Assembly: GCA_936432065.2 (NCBI GenBank)
Contig: OW386289.2
Coordinates: forward strand, 91,261,736 to 91,325,735
Reading direction: 5' to 3'
Origin: Rutpela maculata
Lineage: Eukaryota; Arthropoda; Insecta; Coleoptera; Cerambycidae
Length of the DNA: 64,000 nucleotides
In this document: positions 1 to 11,784 of the stretch, piece by piece
How positions within the stretch are numbered: position 1 is the stretch's first letter
How the letters are laid out: each line of letters begins with the position of its first letter
Made by a program: the position numbers and the translations under genes
Notes under the pieces: model-generated
What the model saw: only the letters and a program-made list of their open reading frames with translations
The model's database searches: none
What the model was told of the DNA's origin: nothing

Positions 1-170
1 GTGCAGCCTTGGTCCCGCTTTTCGGCTACCGAAGTCATCTTATCTCGAACCCGCCTGGGAGGTAGAAGAACGGGGTAATACGCGACTGGCGCCCCCTGAG
101 AAATAAATTGGTGTCGCGTCATTTTGACGCCCGGTAGTGCGTTCTTCTACAATATCACATGTATTTTCCA
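1..170. repeat. Degenerate dispersed repeat fragment, related to 22740-22925
   Basis: This relatively GC-rich edge segment shares ordered blocks with 22740-22925: CGAACCC..CTG.GAGGTAGAA, then CTGGCGCCC followed by AAATAAA and TTG.GTC, then AGTGC.TTCTACA.TA.CAC. The shared order argues for two diverged copies of one repeat. On the minus strand it contains CAGGGGGCGCCA, close to the CTCF core, and a GGGTTCGAGAT that loosely resembles a pol III B box. Neither is enough to assign a class. The copy is cut by the window edge. Confidence 0.4.
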
Positions 171-234
171 AACATCATTTCAGCAAAACAATTCAAACAA
201 GTCGAATTTCGGAGATATGAGCTTTACCTTGGTT

Positions 235-2476
235 TTACTTCCACATCCAGTGGAAGTATAGTAACGACAAAAAAATTTTTTTAAATTTTTATTGTTTAAA
301 TAGGCTCAGAATGTCATGAAACGTCGAGATTTTAAGTTTGAGCGAAAAAAAAATTTCTGTCTGTCGGTCTGTAACTTTTTTGTGCGCACGTTTACTCTGT
401 AACCGTTTAAGATATTGACTTGAAATTTGGTACACAAATGTACTTTAACGAGATCTGGAACTAGATTATATTTTCATTTTGTTCCGTCAGAGGGTTGGGG
501 GGTAAATTGGGGTAAATTTGGGGTAACCAGCTAAATCAAGCAGCTAATAGTCCAGAAAATTGGTATTTAGTATATACAAGAGAAGCTAAGGTCTCAAAAA
601 ATGTTTGGCATTAGCCACCCCCACCCCATTACTAAATTTTTTCGTTGTGAATGAGTTGGATCGAAAATCTGGATGCGGAAGTAATGATTCCTTGGGCAGC
701 GGTTTTTTTAAATAGAACACCCCCATATATTTTTACACTATTTGAAAGGCCATAGAAAAATCTTTTCAATGATATATGACCCAGTCTGTTCACTTTTTAA
801 ATTTTTTTTCCGATTTGAATCTAATTTTACTTATGGAACAAATTAGGATCTACTTATTACCAGAAAAAAATTCACGTCCTACAAATGCAAAGCCACCTGC
901 GGTACCAAAATATGCGGATAAAATCAAAAAATCATATTAGGCATATTTTTATTGGAAAATTTTGTTAATGAAAGAATTGTTCAGAAACCTTAAGTCCAAA
1001 ATTTAATCAAAAAAAATATATAAATTTTTATTAAAATAATGTCCAAGTCCGAAAATATCATTTGAATGGGTTTTTTCGTTTAGAAAACTGTACTATGACA
1101 ATTTTGTTTGAAATTAAACCCAAGCTGCAGGTAGTTGTAAAACAGTTTTTTTTTAAATACTTAATTATTTTCAAAATTTTTTAAATTTCAAGTTTTTCAT
1201 TTTTTAATTTTGATTAAATTTTGGCCATTTTGGACAATTCTTAACAAGTTTTATTAACAAAATTTTCCGATAAAAAAATGCCTAATATGATTTTCCGATT
1301 TTCTCCACATATTTTGGTACCGCAGGTGGCTTTGGTACCGTAGGAGGCGAATGTTTTTCTGATCATAAGTAGATACTAGTTTGTTCTATACTTAAGTAAA
1401 ATGCGATTCAAATCGGAAAAAAAATAAAGTTATTGGGGTGTTACCATTTCAAGTGAAACACACTGTATCAATTATTGAAATTCTCCATTTTATTTAAAAT
1501 AAAGTGAAATTAGACAGAACTAACATATTGTTTATTTTAATTTACATACTTTTGTTTTCCATGGCTAATTTGATAAATTGTAAATTTATAGTAAATTAGA
1601 CAAAATTTGTTTAAGATAAGTACCATGTATTATATTATAAATACAAAGCTTTTTTTATGGCGTTTCAAATGGTACATATATGGAGTGTTCCTTTAAAAAA
1701 AAGCAAAGTAAAGTTCATATCTCCGAAATGCGACTTTCAATAGGCATGTCCACAAAATTTTAATTTCAATTGGGAATGATAGAATTATCGATATTGTACA
1801 CTAATTTAACAATAAAAAAAACCGCTGCCCAACTTCCACATCCAGATTTTCTATCCAAGTCACTCACAACGAAAAAATGTTGTATGTGGAAATAATTGTT
1901 TAATAATATAATATTTGAAATTCTCTACCTCAAAAACCCATAAAACGATACCCCACATCGGTAATGGGGTGAGGGTGGTGATAGAGGGTGGTAATGGGGG
2001 TGGATAAGGTAAAAAAATATTTTGAGGTTTCTAGTTCTTGTACACACACTAAATTAAATTTTTTTTCATCCCCTTTAATAATGGGGTGGGGGCTAATGCC
2101 AAAATTTTTTTTGAGACCTTAGCTTCTCTTGTATATAGTAAATACCAATTTTATGAACTCTTACCTGCTTGATTTACCTATTTACCCCAAATTTACCCCA
2201 ATTTACCCCCAACTCTTCGACGGAACAAGATGAAAATATAATCTAGTTCTAGATCTCGTTAAAGTACATAAGTGTACTAAATTTCAAGTGAGTATCTCAA
2301 ACGGTTCCAGAGTAAACGTGCGCACAAAAAAAAAGTTAGACCGACAGACAGACAGAATTTCTTTTGCTCAAACTTAAAATCTCGACGTTTCATGACATTC
2401 TAAGCCTATTTGAACAATAAAAATTTTTAAAAAATTTTTTTGTCGTTACTATACTTCCACTGGATGTTGAAGTAAT
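235..2476. repeat. 2.2-kb composite inverted repeat, TTACTTCC family copies 1 and 2
   Basis: The left arm starts TTACTTCCACATCCAGTGG and the right arm ends CCACTGGATGTTGAAGTAA. Arms pair over most of their length: GTCTGTCTGT tract, TGACTTGAAATTTGGTAC, TAAATTGGGGTAAATTTGGG, then the inner end CTGGATG.GGAAGTAATG plus TTCCTTGGGCAGCGG (about 669-702; inverse at 1821-1855). Further inward, AAGCCACCTGCGGTACCA near 891 pairs with its complement near 1320. The right arm keeps about 160 bp (1890-2050) that the left arm lacks. No protein is visible. It is either one foldback element or two inverted copies around a spacer. Confidence 0.75.
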
Positions 2477-2570
2477 ATATGTATCCTTATTTTGCCAGTT
2501 ATTCGTAATAGGCATCGCCCCAACATAACGAGGATTTTTGGTAATTTTTCAATAAAAATTCTTGGCCTAT

Positions 2571-3046
2571 GGTAAAAAAATATTTTGAGGTTTTTGGTTC
2601 TTGTACATACACTAAATCACACTTTTTTTTCGTCCCCTTAAAAAGTGGGGTAGGGGTGGTAATGGGGGTAGCTAATGTCAAAAATTTTTTCGAGACCCTA
2701 GCTTCTCTTATATATACTAAATACCAATTTTACGGACTCTTACCTGCTTGATTTACCTGTTTACCTCCCCATTTACCCCAATTTACAACCCAACCCTTCG
2801 ATGGAATAAGATGAAAATATAATCCAGTTCCAGATCCCGTTAAAGTACATAAGTGTACCAAATTTCAAGTCAATATCTTAAACGGTTCCAGAGTAATCGT
2901 GCGCACAAAAAAGTTAGACAGACAGGCAGAATTTTTTTTTTGCTCAAACTTAAAATGTCGACCTTTCATGACAGTCTAAGCCTATTTGAACAATAAAAAC
3001 ATTCAAAAATTTTTTGTTACTATACTACCACTGGATGTGGAAGTAA
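2571..3046 (-). repeat. TTACTTCC-family repeat, copy 3
   Basis: This is a minus-oriented copy of the same unit. Its terminus ACTGGATGTGGAAGTAAT at 3029-3046 is the complement of the family start. It has the same internal order: GTACACTTATGTACTTTAA block, homopurine/pyrimidine tract, and CACCCC-rich segment. It begins abruptly at GGTAAAAAAATATTTTGAGG, so the far end is truncated. No coding capacity is seen. Confidence 0.75.
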
Positions 3047-5014
3047 TCAATATTCTATTTTCAAGAAAAAGAACGCCATTGCCATGTAAACCGGAAGTGA
3101 TATTTAAAATTTACATGCCTTTTTTTACTTTCCTTTAATGCTTTAATAGTCAATTAAGAACATAAATAATCCGATCAATTCTTCTTTGATGTTCAATTAT
3201 ATGTTTCTTAGCGGCATAGATTCCCCGAAAAAAAAAATACTTATCTCAAAAACTACCGAGAAAATCGGACATAACACGTTAACTAGGACACCCTGTACAC
3301 TGTAAATATACATTATGTACCTACAGATAGTTTTTTCTTTTAATTAAAAACCACTGCCTAAGGAATCACTACAACCGCATTCAGTTTTCCTACTCAAATT
3401 ATTTTAAATAAAAATTCTTGTGCACCCAACGCGAAATTCGACTCTGTACGACAGAAATATATTTGAACTATTTCTCTTATATATTACACAATATGTTATT
3501 CTCGGCCTTTTTACTTGGTCGGCATATTTCATTGGTCAAAGGTGCACGCCCACCCGTATATACCCTTTTCATATATATCAATGAAAATATGTTTTGTCTT
3601 ACTGCAGATTGTCCTCTTAAGCGGGAATAAATTTAAGATTGCCATGTCCGCTATCTCCAGTATTTTTGGAGATGATTCAGAAAAAGAAATGTTAAGCTAT
3701 TCATTTCTACATCAATAAACTGTTGTATGGAGCCGTAAACCCACAATTTTGAGTTACGGAAGATTACGTTTTAACCCTGGTCCAAAGTAAGCAACCCACA
3801 GCAATGCATAGCTTGAAATTGAAAATTACAAAACGAACGGAGAAAAAAGGCGTGTACCTCGTATGAAAAGCGCATTCCTGGACTATTTTGCTGATTAATT
3901 TATCTGAAGCAGAAATGTTTTTATTTATTAAAAGCATTCACTAAACAAATTAAAGTGCGAATATCTCAAACACCATTAAAGATACGGATATCAAATATGG
4001 TGAGCACGTGCACTATCGCAAAATGCAATAAAGAAGAACACATTTGTGGATGCTGTGTCACAGTTCGAAGCTGATACCACGAAGATAAATTTAATTTAAA
4101 AAAAATAACTTTGAGTGTCCCATCGTTTTGGTTAAATATCATTAATTTTCAAGAGGGTTTGGAACCGGAACTGGTACTGGGACCTGATATTTTAAATTTA
4201 CCTAGAATCAGAACAGTTTTTTCCGTTCCATTAAAAGATTTTTTTGAATTTGATTAATTCTCATATTCTTTCATGTCGAAATATGTAAATGCATATGGTC
4301 TGCAAGAAGGCAAATAGATATTATACAAGGTGGTACGAAATTTCCGCATTCCTCTTTAGGTGCTGATTGAAATGCGAAAATAATAAGAAAAGTTTCTATA
4401 AACGTGTCTAGGAATGTTTCCTAAGGGAGCTATGACCCTCCGAGGATGGCGCCTAAATATATGTATTTTATGAAACTTGGTTCACGATTTTACAATATTG
4501 AGGCTTATTTTTGTAAAGTACTAATCAGATTTAATTTTATCCATAAGCGTAGAATAAAGGATAATTAACCCTTAGTTTCCATTTTTAGTAGTTTAAGATT
4601 TGATTATGATTCCCTGGCTAATATTACATAAAAAAGGACCCTCATGACAATTAGCAGCACGACAAACCGTCTTCCAGAAAACGCAGCTTTTATAGTTGTT
4701 TAATATGAAGCCGTTTCTTTAATCGTAATTCATTAAACATTTTTGCAAAAACAATTGTTTTTTTTTTAATACCATTCCAACTTTTCTTATTATTTTTGCC
4801 TAAAATATTTCCGAGACAATTAGTAAAAATCTATCTTTTTAAGCAATATACAATGTACGTTTAGATTTATTTTCAATACGTTAATAAAAAAATTATCTAC
4901 GAGATTAGTTAGATTTAGTGAAAGGTGAGTAAAAATTAGAAACATGATTTATTAGTTGAAAATTTCGTAATATTTGGCGAAGGCGCCGCGTAACTTATGT
5001 CAGAATTGCATTAA
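3047..5014. other. Unassigned AT-rich spacer
   Basis: No gene recognised. Two scraps can be placed. ACACCCTGTAC at about 3287 is a terminal motif shared by other elements here. At 3345-3395, AACCACTGCCTAAGGAATCA is a decayed inner end of the TTACTTCC family on the minus strand. A short open stretch at 3418-3718 has no recognisable product. Confidence 0.5.
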
Positions 5015-5427
5015 AATTGAAGACCTAAGTGGATAAAGGTGTTATGTCGCTTTAAAAAAAAAATTACTTTATGCAATTTTTGAACACCTCTGATATAGAT
5101 TTAACACCCAATAAACGGTGAATTCTAAATTTGTAATATTTTATAGAAACTTTTTAATTATAAAGGCGCCATGTCATACATACAACCAGTAATTTTAGTG
5201 CATGTACACAGTTTTGGACAGAAAAATCTAGTTTCATAACAGCTTGGTATTGTTCTTTAATATTAGTGTAAACAAAAGAACATAACCCAAAATTATCTAT
5301 TTTATGAGATATTATTCATTTGAATCGAAGACAAAATAAATAAGTTCCAACTCAAAACCGTTTTATTTAATTTACTCAAAACTTTAAAAGTGTGATATAA
5401 CACCTTTATCCACTTAGGTCTTCAATT
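5015..5427. mobile_element. 413-bp MITE with about 30-bp terminal inverted repeats
   Basis: The left end AATTGAAGACCTAAGTGGAT is mirrored at the right end ATCCACTTAGGTCTTCAATT, and pairing runs on through AAAGGTGTTAT. The interior is AT-rich and non-coding. The size, perfect outer TIR and absence of an ORF fit a non-autonomous DNA transposon. The flanks do not give a clear target duplication because the repeat ends in AATT. Confidence 0.8.
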
Positions 5428-5991
5428 GTAAAGTATTCAAAAAGGTGAATCCAATACGTTTGCCATACCACAACATTATTGCAGATTTACATGAAACTTA
5501 ATATATGGAGATTTTAGGATTCTCTGATAACGAGCCTGACGTTAATGCCTAATAATTCCAAATTCCTAGTTTACTGTGTGGAAGCTAACTAATGAGGTCA
5601 CTAAGAAGGGTGAAAAAAATTTTTGTAAAAAAAAATGAGCTGCCTTCAATAAAGATCGCTAAAAATTGTAAAATAACATTTCACCGTCGCGCGTCGCACT
5701 GTGGGGCCAAATACAGAATAAATGCAAAAAATAAAAACTGAAAGTTATTCTTTAACCTATTTGGTGTATGCGTACTAACACAGTGGTAGACAGGGTATAG
5801 AAATACGCAACCACAATCATAAAGAGATGCCGAGGTAAGCAGCGAGAACCTGTAAAAATTTTCCGCAACTTTTTGCAACTTTAAATAAAAACAATTATAA
5901 CACAGACGTGCGTTTTTGAATACCCCGCGTATTTCAACCAAAACTGAGTTTATATGTATCTTTACTAACAAAATTTAATTTATTCTTATAG

Positions 5992-6243
5992 GTTTGAATA
6001 CCACGAGGATGTGCTGAATATGCTTCTCATATCATCGAATCATTATTTCTTCCCTCCGGATTTGCAAAAAAAAATTAAGAATTTCTTTTCCGAAGTACTT
6101 GATTTGTTTACTTCCAAATATTAGGATAGGAAATAATAAAGATCAAGAAATAGAAACTGATGAGGAAGATGAGACTGATGCTGATTTGACAGAGAGTGAA
6201 TGAGTGAAGTGTAGTTACAGAATTTACACTAGGTAGTAAATAA
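5992..6243 (+). pseudogene. Possible degenerate 3'-terminal exon, unknown gene
   Basis: A pyrimidine tract and AG (TTATTCTTATAG, ending 5991) precede an open frame reading FEYHEDVLNMLLISSNHYFF and ending SEVLDLFTSKY-stop at about 6124. In the next frame an acidic tail (KDQEIETDEEDETDADLTES) runs to a stop at about 6203. AATAAA follows at 6238. This looks like the end of a real protein, possibly frame-broken. I do not recognise the family. It sits in the 1.1-kb segment that interrupts an inverted-repeat arm, so it may belong to a transposon rather than a host gene. Confidence 0.35.
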
Positions 6244-6394
6244 AAGTTTTTATTATAGCATTTACTATTTTTTTATGCCCAACTTAAAAAACATTGAACA
6301 TGTAATTTTTTATCAAAAATAGTAGGTAACAATTTTTTTTAATGTTTTCACATTTTTTCCATGTTCGGTAGCTAGTTTTATACATATGCTCTGA

Positions 6395-6500
6395 ATTTCA
6401 ACTTAATCGATTCAGTAGTTTCGCAGAAATCGTACCGAAGGACGAACCGGCAGACAGGACACTTCGCAAATATGGTTCCCATTTTTGACGGAACCATAAA
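6395..6500 (+). repeat. Repeat end with GGTTCC..GGAACC hairpin
   Basis: The run TTCAGTAGTTTCGCAGAAAT, a CAGACAGGACA block and ATGGTTCCCATTTTTGACGG form a unit ending in an inverted GGTTCC/GGAACC stem. From general knowledge, similar hairpin-ended units are common insect interspersed repeats. No full-length partner lies in this window. Confidence 0.4.
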
Positions 6501-7011
6501 AATGATAAATATAATATTTATAAAAAATAGAATGCTAATTATAGGTTAGATTTCTAACCTTGGACAAACTATTTAAACCTTCATAAACATTACATTGTAC
6601 TAAATTTTGGTTGAAAGTGCGGGAACCAGGCAGAAATAATACTAGCTACGTACTACTTGTAAATTTTAAGAAATATATATTTTTGAGGTTAGCGGTGACG
6701 TCACGTGCAGATGTCCTATAAATGAACAAAAATAACGAATTCAAACGTATTTGTAACCGACTTCAATATCAATGTTAGGTAATAAGGTTAAGAACAATGT
6801 TAAAAAAAGGCATGTTTGCCCATTCTGTCAAAAGTGCAGAAACAGTGTTTTTCGACTAATTTTTGGCCGCTGAACATGATTATGGCATTAAAACTTATCG
6901 AAAATAATAGGAACGTGGTCAAATTGGCAGTTTTTAACTGCCAATGACCCGCTAATTGAATATTGCCTAATATCAGCACATGGTACATAATAATATTGTT
7001 TCTTCCACTTA

Positions 7012-8691
7012 TAGTACAGTACCTAGAGGTAAAAAAATATACAAAACTTCAGAATAATGTCATATTGAACGGATTTCGTTCATTTTTGGCATTGTAATAG
7101 TAAATCCTTCACAGAAAAGTTTCTATATTGTGCGGGGGCTTGCTAATTTATAGGGGGTAGATGCCACCCCCTCTCAGGGGATGGCATTTAAAAATATATA
7201 TATTTATTGGAGCTGAAATAGAATCAAATTTTAAGAAGAAAAGGTTCTATGCAATTTTTCACATAAATTGATAGTTTTTAAGTTATAACAACTTCAAAAT
7301 TGCGATTTTAGCTTAAAAAAAAGGGATTTCCAAAGGGCTTTCGTCAAGTATCTCGAAAAGTATTACTTTATCGAAAAAAATTTACAGACCAATTACAGAA
7401 AGTACAAACTGGGAATTAATTATATTTTTGGTTTACTGATGTAGGATTAATAATTTCGGAGATATTTAAGTTTACATTTGGCATCCAAGTGTTCATAAGA
7501 TAATTATTTAGAGTGAGAGTTAAATATCTCAGAAACTGTGACACCTACATCAAAGATGCTAATAGGTAGAATAATAGGTTACTAATTAAGCTTTCAACTG
7601 TTTTTTATTTGTTTCTGTAGCATAAAAAACAAACAAGTTATGACCGAAGCAATGTGCGCTACACAATTTTTTAATAACAACGTCGCCATTTTGTTACTGT
7701 AATTAGCCAGTAATTAAAAAAAAGGAATTTCAAACATTGTTTCTCATTAATATATAGCATGACGTAGATGCTCAATTTTTTTAGTTTGTATGCAGCACTT
7801 GCTTTAGAAAAAAATACAGTTTAAACTATAAAGGTATTTTCGATAAAACGTAATTTTTTTTTTCGTTTTCCAAATATCTCAATAAATATTAGTTTTATTG
7901 AAAAATGGGTACAGACCAAAAATAAAGCTCATAAACTGATAATGAATTTCGCTTGTTTATTTAATAACATAGATTTAATAGTTTCGGAGATATGAAAGTT
8001 TACAAATGGCGTCCGAACGTTTATAAGACGAAAAATGCAGTTTAAATGTTAAATATCTCAGAAATTGTGACACCTACGTCACGCATGCCAAGAAATGAAA
8101 TTAAGAAGAAGAAGAAATAAAGAAGTTATGACGGAAAAATGTGCATATTTATATTTTTTTATATAAAAAGATCGCCATTTTGTTATTCTAATTAGCCAGT
8201 AATTTAAAAAAATTATCTCAAATACAGTTTTTCGTTAAGATGTAGCATTACCTAGATGCTCATTTAAAGTACTTGCCTTAGAAAAAAATGCATTTTAAAG
8301 TTTAAAGGTAATTTCGAAACACTTGGATACCAAATATAAACTTAAATATTTCCGAAATTATTAATCCTATATCAATAAATAAAAAATATAATTAATTCCC
8401 AGTTTGTACTTTCTGTAATTGATCTGTAACATTTCTTTGATAAAGTAATACTTTTCGAGATACTTGACGAAAGCCGTTTGGAAATACCTTTTTTTAAGCT
8501 AAAATCGCAATTTTGAAGTCGTTATAACTTAAAAACCATCAATTTCTGTGAAAAATTGCATAGAGCCTTTTCTTCTTAAAATTTGATTGTATTTCAGCTC
8601 CAATAAATATATATATTTTTAAGTGCCACCCCCTCTCAGGGGGGTTCAATATGTCATTATTCCGAAGTTAAAACCTCTAGTTACTGTACTA
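7012..8691. mobile_element. Foldback element FB, copy 1 (1680 bp)
   Basis: The ends TAGTACAGTACCTAGAGGT and ACCTCTAGTTACTGTACTA are inverted repeats, with pairing for roughly 480 bp per arm (landmarks ATTGAACGGATTTCGTTCAT, TAAATATATATATTTATTGG). The flanks give TTA on both sides (7009-7011, 8692-8694), a 3-bp target duplication. The centre holds two direct copies of a segment (about 7515-7860 and 8050-8320) with AATATCTCAGAAA, TGTGACACCTACRTC and CGCCATTTTGTTA. No ORF is seen, so it is non-autonomous. The superfamily is not assigned. Confidence 0.8.
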
Positions 8692-8749
8692 TTATGCATA
8701 ATAATATTAATAATACGATTAAAAATAGTCATTAAAGTATAAATGACTC

Positions 8750-9367
8750 ACAGAATTTGGTAGCTGTCAACTGTCAAAATAATATAATTTTCTCGAGAAA
8801 AAATACTTCTATTTCAGCAGAATTCATGGTATCAGTATGCCCAACGTTTCGGTCAACTAAAGGCCTTTCTTACGAATTCGCTTGTGGCATTGACAACGTT
8901 ATGACAGCTGTCAACTGTCATAATAATTCTATTTGCAAATAAAAAATATTTCTATACAGCCGACTTAAGTCCGCCTATTAACCCATGTCTTAAATAATGG
9001 GTCAGTTGTGTGCCTATTAAAGTCGTAAATGGCCACTGGCAGCGTATCGCAACTGTCAAACTGTCAAAATAATCTTACTGACTTATGGAGCATTATCTAA
9101 TTATACAGCTTACTTACTAGCCTCTATTGCCCCTGAGCTTCGGCCAGTGAAGGATTACGCATGTAGGCACATGCACGTTAGTAGGTACTAACGTCGTCAG
9201 TCGCCATTGGAAGCTTTTGACAGTTGTCATAACGTTATCAATGCCACGAGTGGAACAGAAACAGTTGACCGAAGCGTAGGGCCTACTATGAATTCTGCTG
9301 CATTAGAACTATTTTTTTCATGAGTAAATTATGTTATTTTGACAGTTGACAGCTGCTAAATTCTGCC
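8750..9367. repeat. Hairpin element rich in TGACAGTTGACAG motifs
   Basis: CAGAATTTGGTAGCTGTCAA at 8751 pairs with the complement ending near 9367. TCAGCAGAATTCATGGTA pairs with the segment near 9290, and GTGGCATTGACAACGTTATG with the segment near 9230, so the whole 0.6 kb folds on itself. CTGTCAACTGTCA or its complement occurs repeatedly inside and again at 9450-9540. No coding sequence is seen. It looks like a MITE of unknown family. Confidence 0.65.
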
Positions 9368-9690
9368 ATTAATTTATTATTTAATAATTTTTATTAACAT
9401 TATTGAAATAATAAAACTGCATGTTAACAAATCCTTGCAATACTACATTGTCCAGTGTCAAAAGTAACAATTGACAGTTGACAGATGTCAAAGGCCCCGT
9501 TTGAAAAATTAGTATAGGCATTTGACAGTTATCAAAGTAGCATACAAAATAAATAATCGTGTTCAGCGAAAAAAAAATTAGTCGAAAAACACTGTTTCTG
9601 CATTTTTGTCACAATGAGCAAAAATTGCCTTTTTTTAATATTGTTCTTTTATTTCACAATTTTTAGCGATCTTTTTTGAAGGCGGTTCAA

Positions 9691-10836
9691 TTTTATTTCA
9701 TACTTATTACCGCAAGAATCCTTTCAGAAACGGAACCCAAAATTTAAAAAAATTGCAACCGATACCGTTCTTTCAAACAGCCTGGCCTTGTTTCAAGTTG
9801 TCGAAGTTTTTAGTATTTCAGTACTTTCACACTATGCATACACAACCTCGTATCTTCTGATTCCATTAAAGTTTAATTAACTACCAACATTAATATTTAA
9901 TATCTATAAATCAACCTTAAATTAAACAAAATAGATTAAATGCCATCTGTTCCTACTGGTGTAGATAATAAAATAATAATTTTGCCGGTCCATGCAACAA
10001 ACAGTTTTTAACGTCTGTTTATGTTTACATTTCACTTTAAAGCGGCAGACATCCCGCGCCTCGTCAAATCTTTTATGAGCTACTATTTTATTTTATTTAT
10101 TTCATTGAGGCGATGCGAAATACAGTGAAGTCATATTGAATATCCTAACGGAATTTTTCAGATGAATTTCTTTATCTCAAGGGTCATTCGACGGTCACAA
10201 GCTTATCTGTAAGTGATTTAGAAAATGAATAATGGTGTTTTTTAGAGGAACATGTAAGGCCAAATTTACTAAGAAAATGCCTTCACGAAATAAACTGAAG
10301 AAATGAACCTTTCATAGTAGATCAAAAGATAATGTTCCTCAGAATGTTATCAAACTTGTCGAATATCATTTCTCGCATCGTTCAAAAAAGAACACCATAT
10401 TTTGAATAACGAAATGAAAAGATAAGGCGCAAAATCGGTCCCTAATGAGTTGCGTTATTATATCGGGTTCCTTATTTATTTAAATAATATGCAAGATATA
10501 AGCTTAAGTGATACATTTAAGATTTTTTACATTTTATATCAATAAAAAGACATTTTAAACTTGGTAGTATAGCACATTTAAGAACAAAACATTTTTAGAT
10601 ATGTGATATATGATTACAAGATCTGTAATGTACGTCAAAGTCGTCGGTGTTCTGCAATGTGCTCTTAGTAAAACACAAACTTAATCGAAACATGCTACAT
10701 GACGTCAAGACGATGTTGATAATAGTAAAGAGAAAATTTAGCGACAGTGTTAACACGATTAGTTACCTTTGTAAGATGGGCAGCAGCTTTTAAAGGCTTA
10801 ATGAGCTTATATAATGCCAATCTCTCAAGTGCCGTA
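9691..10836. other. Unassigned spacer
   Basis: No gene, RNA or repeat pair recognised. It is AT-rich with one GC-richer patch near 10042-10070. Confidence 0.5.
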
Positions 10837-11493
10837 TACAACGTGATTTGCCTTGATATGCGGAAAAATAAAATGGTGTACTAGTCTTCAATGTGAGAAA
10901 GCCCCTGCCAAATTTTAGAGTGCCCCGAGGTAATTTTGTATATTAAAAATGGTTAAAATTTACGAAGACACACTACTGTCATTGACTAGGTCAGTAATAG
11001 GGCGACGAACTTACTTGTGAAAGAACATATTGGAGATGTTTACATTTCCTTAATTGGCATAAATAGTAAAGCCGGCGAGTGCGGTCAAAGTGCCGCGTTT
11101 TTTGCTTTGGGTCGAACAATCAAGCCACCGGCGTGTTATTGATGGGTTTAAGTAAATATCTCTTATATCTACTTGTTGTTGCAGAATTCACTAGCATAGG
11201 GTCAATGTATTTTAGATTTATTTCGCTATTTTTGTAGTGTGATTTGATTAAAACCAAAAAGTCACTTCTACCCTCTCCAGATTTGCTGTCAATAGTGTCA
11301 ATCCCAAGTCTGATAAAGTGATGTGGTTGTACCGCGTTACGTCAGATTGGTTAAAGTCATTGACGGCGCATTTCTACAAAAAAGAAAGGTAATTTTTTTG
11401 GTCATTCTTTTTTAATTTTTAATTTCTTTAATTCCTTTCGGTGGGGACAACTTACTGTTAAATTTTCCGCATGTCATGGTAGATCACGTTGTA
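10837..11493 (+). mobile_element. TA-flanked MITE, copy 1 (657 bp)
   Basis: The ends TACAACGTGATTTGCCTTGA and TCATGGTAGATCACGTTGTA are inverted repeats of about 35 bp that run into TGCGGAAAAT. TA flanks both sides (10835-10836, 11494-11495), as for Tc1/mariner-type insertion. The interior matches 31399-31991 almost end to end, including GCCGGCGAGTGCGGTCAAAG and CGCGTTACGTCAGATTGG. No transposase frame is present. Confidence 0.85.
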
Positions 11494-11784
11494 TAGGAGA
11501 CTACGTAAGAATTATCTCTAGCATTCGCAATGCATTTAGGTAACCTAGAACTAAAGAAGAGAGTGGAAGAAACACTATAATTGCAAAGCGAATGTTAATA
11601 TTGGTAAAACATTCAAACGATTTACAAAATAGAGCGACACAATAACTCTGGTCAAGGAAAAGAGTGTGGCAGCAAATGAACGATAATGATAATATAATGG
11701 ATTTTCTGTATTGATGAATTAAAATATGGGTGTATACTTAAGCAAACTGACTTCTCTACAACAAAATATAAAGATGACAAAGGC

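Larger units (their letters stand above)
6790..9649. repeat. Inverted-repeat container, arms about 85 bp
   Basis: The left arm (6790-6875), with AGAACAATGTTAAAAAAAGG, GCAGAAACAGTGTTTTTCGA and CTGAACA, pairs with 9570-9649. Between the arms lie the foldback element 7012-8691 and the hairpin element 8750-9367, in series. The arms have diverged more than the foldback arms, so the container is probably older than its contents. Confidence 0.65.
5638..9690. repeat. Outermost inverted-repeat pair around a 4-kb nest
   Basis: CTTCAATAAAGATCGCTAAA at 5646 pairs with TTTAGCGATCTTTTTTGAAG near 9662. On the right side this block runs straight into the inverted repeat at 9570-9649. On the left the two parts are separated by about 1.1 kb (5685-6787), which suggests a later insertion in the left arm. 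Everything from 6790 to 9649 lies inside. Confidence 0.55.
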
